Counted from the first letter of the stretch, positions 34,289-47,298 are shown. The stretch: 64,000 nt of DNA from Histoplasma ohiense (GCA_017607445.1 JAEVHH010000003.1:5084001-5148000); one strand, 5' to 3'. Notes: generated by a model not told the origin, from the sequence alone. Numbers and translations are program-made.

Positions 34289-37200
34289 CAGATGACTCAC
34301 ATCAGATGACACTCAGCTCACACAGCAGAGCAGCAACACAATCAAACAGTTAAAAAGCAGATCAGCTTCAGTATACAGACAATAGATCTGAGACTCTTCA
34401 ATCTCATCTCACAGATGAACTTTGACAGCAGCTTATTAAATGATTTCTTATATTAGAACATCAACATCAGCAATACAGCTGATGCTGTAGAAATAATCAG
34501 CAAAAAAATCACTCTCTACAGATCTTCTGAGTAAATACAGTCAGAGCAATTCTCTGTCACACAGCAGCTCTACAGCTTGCTTTTGAGCAGAACTGTGAAG
34601 TAATCTGTATATAGAAGTCTTACACACACTCTGATATCAAGACTTCTAATCACTCAATATATAAATGCTTTGCATTCATAGACTGCTGAGATGATACTAA
34701 TCTGAAACAGTGAGAGAAGAAGAGGCCTCAAATTATGATATATATATACAAGAGTTCAAAGATAAAAGCACAGTAATACTGATCTATACAAAACAGAGAT
34801 CTGCTGTGAATCAGTGTCAATGACTATCACATTCTCAATGTATACAGACAGTCTGAAACAGACACAGTCATGAACTATCTGATCAATTTGAATTCATCAG
34901 TTCACTGTCTGATAGATGAAGATTTCAATGTACAATATGATATTTTTAAATCAGAGACAGTGAATCTGCACTGAGAAGAAGAGCTTGTTCAGTGAATTAG
35001 TGAATATGAAATGAATTTTGTGAAAGAAATAGATGTTTCAACTCATGCAGCAGATTATATGATTGATTTCATCTTCTTCAATGTAATCTTTGCTTTCACT
35101 TCAGTGCATCAAGATTTACACTGCAGCTCAGATCATCAGTCTATAATCACTTTGCTGTCAACAACATCTCAGACACAGCAGAGCAGTGCTCAGATCAAAA
35201 TCACAGACTCTCAGCTGAAGCTCTTTACAGATTTTATCAGAGATCTTATGATGAATATATCTTACTCAGATAAAGTTGAGAATGCAGAATAGTTTGATAA
35301 TCTGATCTGACACTTCACTTAGAATCTTCTGACTGCAGCTCAGACAGTCAGTAAGTCAGTGCAATAAGAACAGACTACAGCTCTCTGATGAACAGCAGAC
35401 TGTCAAAGAGCACATTGAGAGCTCATCATTCATCAGACAGAGATCATAAAACACTGATTCAAGAACACAGTGTGCAAGATCAAGCATATATACTGAAAAT
35501 AGATGATCAATAAGATCAGAGATGACAGAGATCTGTACTGAGTGATAGTATAACATAAACTGAAACTCAACCTCAGAGCACTCTCTCTGATGATTGAGAA
35601 TCAGATTATAGAAGAGACAGTCATCAAAGCTGAGACACTTCAACAAATCATTCTGAAGCAATACAATTCAGTCAATGATTTGAAGTACAATTCACTGAAT
35701 AATGAGCACTGAAGCAGCATAAAAAATCTGCTCTGAAATTCTCAGATTGAGATGAAGAAGATAGAGTGCAACATCATTGAAGTATAGAATATCTCTTCAG
35801 ACACAGATGAAATCACAGTGTGACTGCTCAAAGTATACTGATAGTATATATTTCTCTTTATACAGCAGCTATACAACTGCTGTCTTCAGCTCTGTCACTT
35901 CTCACAAATCTGAAAGCTGACAGAGATAACAATGATATTTAAAATAGATAAAAAAGACAGAAACTCAGTTCACTTCTAAAGACTCATTATCTTTTTTTCA
36001 ATAATCTTCAAAGAACTGAAATGTATCATTGCAAGATAACTGATATACACAGTACTCATTCATAATATGATCAACTTGCAGTATGAAGAGACACTGCTCA
36101 GACAATCTGCAATGAATCTGATAGCTGCTTTCACTCATAAGATGAAGACAGTCTTCATATAAAACAAGAAGATATTCATGATTACAATAAATATGCAGAG
36201 TGTCTTTGATGCTGTGCTGTGCAGACAACTGCTTCAGTGAATAATACAACAGAGATAACTGTGTAAGCTGCTACAACTCATCAACAACTTTCTCACTGAA
36301 TGCAGAGCTCAGATTCAACTGAAGAGGGTCACTACAGCAGCATATCAGATACAATGTGACACATTACAGAGATTTTTTCTGTCATTAATACTATTTCTTC
36401 TATATCTGACAGAGCTGCTATAACAGAACTTGAAATTATACTTTGACTATACAGATGATCTGAACATTTGACAGACTACACACTCATTTAACAATAATGC
36501 TACTCTTCTCAGCCATGATATACAGAGTATTCTGAGATGAAGAGAGACAAACAAAATGATCTTCACATCAAAGAAACTTGAAATAATCCATTTCATAAGA
36601 AAGTAATACAATAAAACACTGTCAGTGATTATATCAGAGAATCTGATCATACACTCTGTTACTGTTTCAGCTGAACAGAAGTTAGTATTTTGTTGATTGA
36701 GTATATACTTTGACAGAAAACTCATCTGAAGATCACATATCTCTGTTCAGACAAAGAAGACAAGAACTGTGACTCAGCATATTCAAAATCTAGAAAAGAT
36801 CAGAAATGAGTTTTCAGCAGATGCTCTGTGAAAGACAGTCATCATCTGTATGATTCTCTTACTGCTCTATAACACAGAGATCTGATACAGCAGTCATACA
36901 CAGTCAGCAAAACATACAGACAGAAATGAGAAGATCAGCTTCTATCTGAAATGATATATAAGAACAGTTGAGAAGATGTTTATTATAGTAGTCAGAGAAG
37001 TTCTTTCAGTTTTTCATACAACATTCATCACAACTCTATACTGAGATGCTGAGCTCTCATCAGCAATGATAGCTCTGAAGAAGATCAAAATGCATTTTGC
37101 AATAAGACTTCAGATGATGAATGAGAGACATTCATTGATTTCATAAATAGCTCTTTCAATGATCACATATGAAAGAGAGGCTGAAACTCAACAGTATCTG

Positions 37201-38320
37201 AAGATCAAGATTCAGAGATTGAGAACATTACTGTCTGCAGTCAATAGACTCACATTTGTCATCTCACACTACTCAGAGAGATGCAGAACAGACTCCACAG
37301 AGAGTGTAGATAAAAAAAATACTGCTCAGATATTCAAAAAATAATGAAGAAATCAATCTTCAACAGATATATATATCTTCTCAGATGAATCAGAACAGAT
37401 TCTTGACAACAGCAGATGAATGAACTATAACTTTATAATCTATCAAAGAAATAAACAGCTGATCAGCTTCTCAGCTGCACTGAGCTCTATATTATATATC
37501 TTCAATACTGAGACAGTTGATATATGCTGTGTATTAGAGTGTGTAGTGAAGCTTCTACTCTGTGTCACAGATGACAGTATCAACTCTCAGATCTGACTCT
37601 GTCTTGATAATATCTCAGTTATCTAAGATATACAGAGCAGTGCAGCAGTCTTTTTGAACTGAGTCTACAGCTGCTGTTATGAGCTTCTCAGACAACATAA
37701 TATGAATCTGAAATGAGTTTTTGAGTATGTGAGAATAGAGAATAATAAGAAAGCAGATTATCTGACTAAGCAGATGATCTCATCTACTACAGTTTCAGTC
37801 TATAGACTCAAAATCATGCTCACAGTCAGTGAAGTCTGCATGATGATCAAGCAGTTCAATTAAGAGACAGAGTGAGAGTGATGAAGCAGAGTCTGTGAAA
37901 AGCTCTCTGATTGATATCAGAGTTGAAAATTCAGCAGACTGACTGTGGAATATCAAATAAAGACTTCTTCAGAGCTCACTATATTACAGTATACTTTTTA
38001 TCACTGACTTATACTCTGCTTCTCTTATGAAGACTTCTTCTGATATCACAGATGCTTTCAGCATGCAGATGTGAGGCTTGTCTATATCTGTGAATACAAC
38101 AAAAGCTCAGAACATTTGATACTCTGTCAATATTTATAGAGACACTTCTCTCACTGACTCAAGAGATCAGCAGTACAGCCACACAACTGAGTGACAGTTG
38201 TTGTCTATCTAGAGTCTCTGATCTCTACAGACTTTGTAGAACTGCTTGACCACATGCAGTTCTACATATAATACTGCATGAGATAATGCAGCTGTTTGAG
38301 CACACATCATCTGACAGCCC
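34289..38320 (+). pseudogene. LINE-A ORF2 remnant
   Basis: The endonuclease block GGDFN of LINE-B reads DEDFN here (34911-34930); SDHQS is kept at 35128-35142. The RT box is FDYTDD (36442-36459), Ala to Thr by G to A. RNase H keeps SDES near 37384, while GNEKAD reads NNKKAD near 37740. Stops are denser than in LINE-B. The open stretch 35011-35292 is the endonuclease C-terminal half. Confidence 0.83.
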
Positions 38321-38361
38321 CCCACAGCAGTTCCAAGTCTATACAGACAGTACAGATAGCA

Positions 38362-38615
38362 CAACATTCAGTACAACTGATTCAATCAGTACAATAAATT
38401 CAATCAATGCAATTGATACAAACAGTTCAATCAGTACAATTGGCTTGATCAATTCAATCAGTACAAATGATACAATCAGTTCAATCAGTTTAATCAGTAC
38501 AAACAGTACAATCGATTCAATCAGTTCAATCAGTACAAATGATACAATTGATACAATCAATTCAATCAGTTCAATCAGTTCAACTGATGCAAATGATTCA
38601 ATCAGCATGATTGAT
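38362..38615 (+). repeat. 9-bp array in the LINE-A 3' region
   Basis: CAATCAGTT/CAATCAGTA units, about the same span as in LINE-B but differently arranged. It is followed by the pyrimidine-rich stretch and conserved 3' end up to 39273. Confidence 0.9.
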
Positions 38616-39282
38616 TCATCTGTTTCAACTAGCTGTGATGTAATCAGTACAGTCTGCATACTGATTCAGTCAATATGCTTTCAGCTGCAGATATGCATTT
38701 TTCTTCTCTCTTCTCACTACTCTCTCTGTCTTTCTTCACTTCTTTTCTCTTACAATCTTCTTCAGTGCTCTCTTCTCTCTCTCTCTTCAGATTTGTATCA
38801 GATTATATAATTGTAAGATGTTACAGAGAACACAGTTCTTTCTTCACTCTTCTTTTTATTTTTCTTTTCAAAACACTCATTTTTTCTCTTTTCTTTTATT
38901 TATCTCATTTATCTTTTCTCTGTTGTTAGAAGCACAGACAGTTCTTGAATCAACTGAGAAAGTTATCTCTCTTAATTCACTATAAAGTCTTTCAGACACA
39001 GCAGCAGCAGTTCTCTTGAAAACCACACTATAGTCTCATCATAAATGGCCATATATCAGATCAGAAGTGAATGCACAGCTCAGTAAAATCCTTTTCAATG
39101 AGCTGAGTCTTCTCAAGAGTTACCATCTGAATTCTGTTTTCTTTCTCTCTGTGTATATAGAAATCTCTTCAGCATAGCACATCTTCATACCCTTTGAGAG
39201 GCTTCTGAAACACAGATGCTGCCCGTGTTTTCTCTGAGATGTTAAATCAATACAAACAAACAAACAAACAAAAGCAGTAGAG

Positions 39283-39394
39283 AATTCAGATTGATTTTCA
39301 AAAGATCTTGTATATGTTGAGACCATCTTATGTGTTTTAACTAATGTTGCATATTTTAACTAATGTTGCGTGTTTTATTGTAGATGTGTGTAAC
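39283..39394 (-). pseudogene. G gag start and leader
   Basis: ATG at 39326 on the minus strand opens MVSTYTRSFENQSEFSTA, which meets the LINE-A duplication and continues in frame at 19622 (FNDHNAHLQQL). About 68 bp of leader follow to 39394, with two TAGTTAAAAYATGCAACAT-like repeats, before R4 cuts the element. G's 5' LTR is beyond R4, outside the window. Confidence 0.8.
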
Positions 39395-40961
39395 TGTAAC
39401 AGATGTACTTCAATTAACAATTTAATACTATTCTAATTACAGATTATGAATTGATTAAGAAAAGAAAGAGAAAAGAAATCAGAAGAAAAGATTGTACAAA
39501 GAGAGTTCTTATAGAAAGAAGTTTGAAACAGAAGAATATCAGAAGCCACTCCACAGTGAAGTGCAGAGTGAAAGAACATTAAGAAATACATATAAGAATT
39601 GTTAGAAACTACATAAGTATGGAGTATGAAATGAGGAAATCATTGAGAGCCATATGAAAGAATTGTTAGAGACTATATGAATGCAGAACACAGAGTGAAA
39701 GAATGTTAGAAGCTATATAAAAGAATTGTTAGAGACTACATAAACACAAAGCACAGAGTGGAAGAATGTTAAGAGTTATATGAAAGAATCATTAGAAACT
39801 ATATGAGTGTGAAGCATGAAGTGAAAGAACATCAAGAGTTATATGAGATCACAACAGTCAAGAACAAGCAGATGCAGAAGAGAAGTTGATTGTGTAAATT
39901 AATTACTAACAGATGCTAATCTGTCACATTATCCCTCTCTACTGAGATAAGTGAGAACTTGTAGATGTTGAGAGTGATGATGTTATTCAAGACAGACACA
40001 GATTCTCAGATTGAATGATTGTATTCTATTCATTTGATAAGATATTCATGATGATGGTGATTGATTCTATCATCAAGAATTGCTTTGATTTCTCATTTGA
40101 GTTCATTGTCTTCTTCTATAATGATAAATGGCTGTCAATCAGAGATTCTCTGTGAGGGGAATGGATTCTTGACTGTGGGTCAGAGCAGATTCATATGAAA
40201 GATGTTGTGAATATCAGATGAGATGTTGAGTCAATAATCATGTATGTCTAGTATTTTCTTCACTGTATATTTGATGTGATGATAATCTAATATATACAAG
40301 AGATGATCTGTTCTTATATTCTTGAGATTCAGTCAGATTTTATCTTCTATATAATATTGAGTTGCAGAACTTCTTCTGATGTTTGTTTGATTTTTATAAT
40401 TTTACTGAATACTGATTATTGAAGTTTCTGTTCATTTGTGAACTTTCTTCAACTTGCTCATGATGTTCTCTATCATCTGTATGAAGCTGCAGATGTACAT
40501 GGTTTCTCAGAGAGTTTCAGAAAAGTTCAGAATCTCTAAGTTGTATCTGTGTAGAAGAAAGAATGAGCTTACATCTGTTATAATGAAATCTCAATCATTA
40601 ATCACAATCTCAGTGTGTGACAGCAGATTGCTTCAGTTGTTTTGTGTATAATTGCAGAACTTATGAAGAATGTTTTTTATCATTTATATCATTCTCTTAA
40701 TAGCTTCATCAGTCTCTGAATGATACACTGTTGATAATTTTTGTTCAATTCTTAATAATTGACATATGCAGACTCAGAGTGTGCTGACAAATTGACTGTC
40801 TCTATCTGACACAATGAATGAAGACAGACTATGTATACAATAGAACAGACTTTTGATGAAGACATCTACAATTACTTCAGTATTCATCTTATCACAGAGC
40901 TGTAGTATTACATTCTTACTGAGTCAGTCAACAATAACTAGAATGTTTGTAGAACCTTCAT
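39395..40961 (-). mobile_element. R4: R-family element, 3' LTR and pol end only
   Basis: A 534-bp LTR at 39395-39928 (TGTAACAGATG to AATCTGTCACA), then the chromodomain and integrase end (39933-40961, minus). It is cut at 40961 by R5, in the position matching AGAACCTCCA of R6 near 55797. GTAAC at 39390-39394 is its expected target duplication; the other copy would lie to the right of the window. Confidence 0.88.
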
Positions 40962-42934
40962 TGTAACGGGCGTACTTCGATTAACAATTTGATACTATTC
41001 TAATTACAGATTACAAATTGATTAAGAAAAGAAAGAGAAAAGAAATCAGAAGAAAAGATTGTACAAAGAGAGTTCTTATAAAGAGAATTTCAGAGTGGAA
41101 GAATATCAGAAGCCACCCCACAGTGAAGTATGAAGCAGAAGAATGTTAAAGGCTACACAGAAGAATTGTTAGAAACTATATAAATGCAGAGTATGAAGCA
41201 GAAGAATCATTGAAAGCTATGTAGAAGAATTGTTAGAGACTATACAAATACAGAATATAGAGTGAGAGAATGTTAGAAGCTATATAAAAGAATTATTAGA
41301 GACTACACAAGTGTGAAGCATAAAGTGGAAGAACATTAAAAGCTATATAAAAGAATTGTTAGAAACTACACAAGTGAAGAGCATGAAGTGAAAGAATATT
41401 GAGAATTACACAAAATCACAACAGTCAGAAACAAGCAGATGCAGAAGAGAAGTTGATTGTGTAAGTTAATTACTAATAGATGCTAATCTGTCACATTATT
41501 CTCTTCTACTGAAGTGAGTGAGAACTTGTAGATGTTGAGGGCAGCAGTGTTCTTCAAGACAGATATGAATTCTCAGATCAGACAATTGTATTCTACTCAT
41601 TTGACAAAGTATTTATAGTGATGATGATTGATTCTATCATCAAGAATTGCTTTGATTTCTCACTTGAGTTTATTATCTTCTTCTACAATGACAGATGACT
41701 GTCAATTGAAGATTCTCTGTGAGAGGAATGAATCCTCAGCCATGGATTGAAGCAGGTTCATATGAAAGACATTGTGAATGTCAGATGAAGTGTTGAGTCA
41801 ATAATCATGTGTGTTTAACACTTTCTTCACTGTATACTTGATGTGATGATAATCTAGTGTATACAAGAGATGATTCATTCTTATATTCTTGAGATTCAAT
41901 CAGACTTTGTCTTCTATATAATATCAGATTGCAGAACTTCTTCTGATGTTTATTTGATTCTTATAATTTTGCTGAATGCTGATCATTGAAGCTTCTGCTT
42001 ATTCATAGATTTTCTTCAACTTGCTCACAATATTCTCTGCTGTCTGTATGAAGCTGTGAGTGTATGCAGTTTCTCAGAGAGTCTCAGAGAAGTTCAGAAT
42101 CTCTAAATTGTATTTATATAGAAGAAAGAATGAACTTACATCTGTTGTGACAGAATTTCAACTGTTAATCACAATCTCAGTATATGACAGCAGATTGCTT
42201 CAGTTGTCTTGTGTGTAATTGCAGAACTTATAAAGAATGTTCTTTATCATTTGTATCATTCTCTCAGTAGCTTCATCAGTCTCTGAGTGGTACACTGTTG
42301 ATAACTTTCATTTGATTCTTAATAATTGACATATGCAGGCTCAGAGTGCACTGACAAATTGACTGTCTCTATCTGATACAATGAATGAAGGCAGACTGTG
42401 TATACAATAGAACAGACTTCTGATAAAGATATCTGCAACTACTTTGATGTCCATTTTATCACAGAGCTGTAGTATTACATCCTTGCTGAGTCAGTTGACA
42501 ATGACTAGAATGTTTGTAGAATCTTCACTTTTGAATAAGAAAACTGCAAAATCAATAGCTATATCATATCAAGTTCAGTTGAGAACAGATAGAGGCTTCA
42601 GCATCTCTTTTCAATATTCACATCATTAGGCTGGCTGGTGGGACCATGAATTTCATGTTTGGTTTGGTTTGGTTTGGTCCCAGTCCATTTCTTGGCGTGA
42701 TTTTCAGTGGGACCAGGATCAGAATGGGAGTGTAAAGTGACTAGAATTATTAGAACATGAGTGAAATGGGACTAATAAATCTTGATATTTCATGTAAAGT
42801 GACTGACTATCAAAAATAAGAACATGATCTGGGACTGACTATGATTTTGACTGAGGTTTGGTCCTGTTCTGATGATTATATAATACATATCTTAGATATC
42901 AATCTGATGATATGATTGGTGGAGATATCACCCC

Positions 42935-44235
42935 TATCTAGTGCTGTCAACCAATTTGCCCCTGCCAACCTATCTACTGCTGCTAATCTATCGCCGCTGC
43001 TAAGCTATCCCTCGCTGCTAAGCTATCGCCGCTGCCAACCTATCTATTGCTGCAAGCTATCCCTCGCTGCTAAGCTATCGCTGCCAACCTATCTACTGCT
43101 GCTAATCTATCGCCGCTGCTAAGCTATCCCTCGCTGCTAAGCTATCGCCGCTGCCAACCTATCTATTGCTGCAAGCTATCCCTCGCTGCTAAGCTATCGC
43201 TGCCAACCTCTCTATTGCTGCAAGCTATCCCTTGCTGCTAAGCTATCGCTGCCAACCTATCTATCGCTGCCAACCTATCTATCGCTGCCAATTTATCTAC
43301 CACTGCCAATCTATCTATCGCTGCTAATCTATCGCCGCTGCCAATCTATCCCTCACTGCTAAGCTATCCCTCGCTGCTAAGCTATCACAGCCAATCTATC
43401 GCTGCTAATCTATCGCTGCCAACCTATCTACCGCGGCGAATCTATCTATCGCTGCCAATTTATCTACCACTGCCAATCTATCTATCGCTGCTAATCTATC
43501 GCCGCTGCCAATCTATCCCTCACTGCTAAGCTATCCCTCGCTGCTAAGCTATCACAGCCAATCTATCGCTGCTAATCTATCGCTGCCAATCTATCTACTG
43601 CTGCTAATCTATCGCCGCTGCTAAGCTATCCCTCGCTGCTAAGCTATCGCCGCTGCCAACCTATCTATTGCTGCAAGCTATCCCTCGCTGCTAAGCTATC
43701 GCTGCCAACCTATCTATCGCTGCCAACCTATCTATCGCTGCCAATTTATCTACCACTGCCAATCTATCTATTGCTGCTAATCTATCGCTGCTGTCAATCT
43801 ATCTATCGCTGCTAATCTATCCCTCGCTGCTAAGCTATCGCCGCTGCCAACCTATCTATTGCTGCAAGCTATCCCTCGCTGCTAAGCTATCGCTGCCAAC
43901 CTCTCTATTGCTGCAAGCTATCCCTCGCTGCTAAGCTATCGCTGCCAACCTCTCTATTGCTGCAAGCTATCCCTCGCTGCTAAGCTATCGCTGCCAACCT
44001 ATCTCTCGCTGCTAAACTATCCCTCACTGCTAAGCTATCCCTCGCTGCTAAGCTATCCCTCACTACTAAGCTATCTATCACTGCTAATCTATTGCTGCCA
44101 ACCTATCTATCACTGCCAATCTATCTATCACTGCCAATCTATCGCTGCTAATCTATCGCTGCTAATCTATCACTGCTAATCTATCGCTGCTAATCTATCG
44201 CTGCCAACCTATCTACCGCGGCGAATCTATCTATC
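42935..44235. repeat. Minisatellite of MITE 2
   Basis: About 1.3 kb of the same 14/18-bp units as MITE 1, including higher-order repeats, e.g. a block of about 105 bp with TTGCTGCAAGCTATCCCTCG appearing several times between 43030 and 43990. Confidence 0.92.
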
Positions 44236-44350
44236 ACTATCATTACTAGTTCAAAATAGAACTAGAGCATAAATACACTAAACTTCTTTTGATAGGTAAT
44301 GATTTTTGGTAACACTTATAGCATTATATCATCTATATAGGGTAAATCAT

Positions 44351-44395
44351 GGTCCCATTTGGTCCCATTTTGTTAAAATGGGACCAAATGGGACC
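44351..44395. repeat. Perfect 21-bp inverted repeat (hairpin) in MITE 2
   Basis: Arms 44351-44371 and 44375-44395 around a GTT loop, each holding two GGTCCCA motifs. In MITE 1 the right arm has decayed. Confidence 0.93.
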
Positions 44396-46054
44396 AGAAT
44401 CAGTAATTTATAAGAAGAACATGACCTGGGACTAGATTTATAATATAAACAGTGTAAAGTGACTAATTTAATAAACACTATATGGGACCAGGACTAAGAA
44501 ATTTGATAATGGGACTGGAGAAATATTTAGTCCCAGTCCCATGCATGGTCACACAGCCAGTCTACACATCATATCATCACTGAGCCACAGCAATCACAAT
44601 TGCATACAAACCAGTGTATATCTTTTGACATATCTGATCAGTAGAATTCTCAGACAACAATATTGTACATGATTTCACATTCTGAGTGTTCAGTCATCAG
44701 CAAGTCATGAATTTCTTGCATGATTCATATTTATAGAGATTCTGAATCAGAAATCCATCATCTATCTCAAAAGTGTAAGCAGTTGTCATCATCAATCAAA
44801 CATGCTGAGATATCTGTTCTTGAGTATACATCTGTGAGGAATTGAGATGCTTTGCTTTGTATAACTTTGATGACTTGTTGTCAGAATTCATCTGCTTCTA
44901 CTGCTAGCTTTCATTGTTCTTCAAATGAGAGTTCTTGAGCTCAGAACTGATTGATATGTATATGGAGTTTGTCTGATTATGTAGAACTTTTTATGATCAC
45001 AGAGTTGATTAATCAATGCTCTCAGTGTTTCCATCTATTATTCAAGTCATCAAATGGCATATCTTGTTCTCAGCAGAACAGAGCATTCACAAGAGTGTTC
45101 TCTACTTCAGATCAATAACAAATTGTGAATGAAAAATAGCTAAGAAACAATGATCAGTGCATATGTCTCTCAGTAAGTTTATGAGTGATTGTGAAGTACT
45201 CTAGATTCTTATGATCAGTAACAATCTCAAATCTCTCAACACTTATAAGTTTGAATTTTCATTCTTTGAGATATTATATAATCACTAGAAGCTTCTTGTT
45301 GTAGATCTTGTAGTTGCATTCAGCAGACAATATCTTTTTCAAGATAAAGACACAAGATCATAGAACATCTTTGTTATCATATTGCATCAATACTTCATTT
45401 ACTACATAATCTGAGATGTCTGTTTTGAGAATTATATACTTATCTGAATTGAATGATTGCAGCATTGAGATGTTTGTGAATATATACTTCAGCTTTTTGA
45501 ATGCTGTGTCTGCTTCATCAGTTCATTGAAATACAGCATCTTTTCAGATCAGATCTGTCAGTGATTGTATGATATCAGAGAAGTTCTTGATAAATCTTCA
45601 GTAGAAGTTGACAAACTCTAAGAACCTTCTAGTCTCTTTTACTGAGATTGATGTCTCTCAGTTGAGAATTGCTTTCATCTTCTTAGAATTCATGCATACA
45701 TCTTTTTCAGCTTTGATGATGAATTCTATATAGATTGTAGACTTAGTCTCAAAGTCACATTTATCAATGTCCACTTGCAGTTCAGCTTTTCATAGACAGT
45801 CAAGTATTTGTTGTATATACTTGCAGTGCTCAGTGAGCAATTCATCAGTGAAGATCAGAATATCATTCATGTACACTGAGATGATCTCATTGAGCAGATC
45901 TTATAGAGCTCAGTTAATGTATTTCTGAAACATACTCAGAGCATTCATTAATTCAAAGAGAGTCACTGTTCATTCATATAATCTGTAATGTGTATGAAAG
46001 ACAGTTAGTCATTTGTCATCTTCATTAATTCTTATCTTGTAGAAGGCTGCAGAG

Positions 46055-46436
46055 TGTAAGAAACCCGCACTAAGTTATCAGTGCTAGGCTGAAATTGGCG
46101 ATTGCTCTAAAGATATGACATCGCTGAACATAGCACCACCAATGTCATATCAGGTTTGAAATCAAGGCATTATCTTGCCACTTGCATCATACTACACCAT
46201 CTACATCATAGCAAGTTTGATTTGTTTATGATACTGTGTATATAGATAGCAGCTGATCCAATCTTCTAGAGATCAGTGAATCATTCTGTTTTAATTTGAC
46301 CTCTACATTCTACAATATCAATATTAATCTGAATCCCCTCTGATATATTACTGTATTATCTTCTACAACTTAATCCTTGCAGAGTCTTAAGAACTTCTTG
46401 TGATATAAGCAGCTAATTTTCATATCACTGCTTACA
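46055..46436 (+). repeat. K 5' LTR
   Basis: TGTAAGAAACCCGCAC to CACTGCTTACA, with matching TGTAAG/CTTACA ends. Several CpGs are kept. The sequence just after, GTTTGATCCACTTGATCCC (46437-46455), is where a primer binding site should be; no self-complement was found in the LTR. Confidence 0.8.
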
Positions 46437-46488
46437 GTTTGATCCACTTGATCCCTTATCTCTTCAAGAATCAAGTATTCTAATCATC

Positions 46489-47298
46489 ATGTCTGAGACT
46501 GATTCACTCTTGAATACTTCTCAATCAGCAGTCATTGAGCTAGCAGCATCTGCAATATCTGTCTCAGCTAACTGATGAGAAATTCAGCTTGCTGATCCAC
46601 CTGCCTATTATGACAGCAATCTACATGAATACCATATATTTATAAGAGCTCTCAAATGCATATATAAGTTGAACCCAACTCAATACAATATCAATGAAGT
46701 CAAGATCATTTATACTTTGGGATGGTTACAGAAAACAATCAAAACTACTTGAGCTACTAAAGAGAGAAAGCTTGAAAGATTAAATCAATCTTTTTCATGA
46801 AAGGACTTTAAAGAATTTCTGCACAATGATCTGAAGGATATCCACAACTGCGGCTTTACAGCAGTGATTCACTTTGAAGAATTAAAGCAACCACTGAATC
46901 AATCAGTTCAACAATTTGTCTCCAGATTTAATGAGATTTGCAATGATCTAGCAATCAATATAGAAGAACTATTTGCTCAATTATTCTTTGCTAAATTATC
47001 ATCAGCAATACAAGATCAAATTCAAACTCATCATGATTCTTCTATCAATCAAGTCAAATTGATTGCACTAGTTGCTTGAATTCAAGCCATTAATAGAAGC
47101 CATGCTAGAAGGAGTAACAACAAACAAAAATTCTCTTCACAAAATAGATATCAGAAGAGTGATGACAAATGTGGAATCAAGTGATTCTCTGACAGCTCTT
47201 TTTCAAAGACTCAACAGAATCTAATCTCAGCTGAAAAGCTTATTATAGAGAAACATCAACATCACATGAATAATAATCTTTGTCTATTCTGTGGGGAG
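46489..47298 (+). pseudogene. K gag with a truncated zinc knuckle
   Basis: ATG at 46489 (MSETDSLLNTSQ). The frame has a few TGA codons at likely Trp/Arg positions and is open at 46864-47079. The region PPAYYDSNLHEYHIFIRAL to FVSRFNEICNDL is a typical retrotransposon capsid (Retrotrans_gag) pattern. A basic stretch (RRSNNKQK) and LCLFCGE begin a CCHC knuckle that stops abruptly at the H LTR (47299). Confidence 0.8.

Larger units (their letters stand above)
19632..39273 (+). mobile_element. LINE-A: full-length Tad-like LINE, split by R3
   Basis: Two pieces, 19632-20430 and 33372-39273, are collinear with LINE-B and LINE-C. The 5' end is CATCCTTACAACTACTC and the 3' end is GATGTTAAATCAATACAAAC with a (CAAA)n tail. 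It carries ORF1, ORF2 (endonuclease, RT, RNase H) and a 3' array. It is more decayed than LINE-B. Confidence 0.92.
42627..44564 (-). mobile_element. hAT MITE 2
   Basis: TAGGCTGGC to GCCAGTCTA, with CACATCAT duplicated at 42619-42626 and 44565-44572. It has the same plan as MITE 1 but is 650 bp longer, almost entirely from its minisatellite. Outer parts differ from MITE 1 mostly at GG/GA and CC/TC sites, MITE 2 being the less decayed. Its insertion splits the R5 integrase. Confidence 0.94.
40962..46054 (-). mobile_element. R5: R-family element, cut by K
   Basis: A 534-bp 3' LTR at 40962-41495 (TGTAACGGGCG to AATCTGTCACA), then pol on the minus strand: chromodomain and integrase 41500-42618, hAT MITE 2 inserted, then 44573-46054 with integrase zinc region, RNase H and RT. 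The RT box again reads as YMND (TATCATTCATGTAC at about 45860). K cuts it at CTGCAGAG|, where R3 continues ATGTCAAGC (23635). The rest of R5 is not in the window. Confidence 0.9.
46055..47298 (+). mobile_element. K: LTR retrotransposon, 5' LTR and gag only
   Basis: A 382-bp LTR, then a primer-site position, leader and a gag-like frame, cut by H at 47298. CAGAG (46050-46054) is its expected duplication. No pol is visible, so class (gypsy or copia) is not settled. Confidence 0.8.

Noticed and set aside
38339..38659. ORF on the minus strand rich in Ile/Glu/Leu
   Set aside because: Antisense reading of the 9-bp LINE array.
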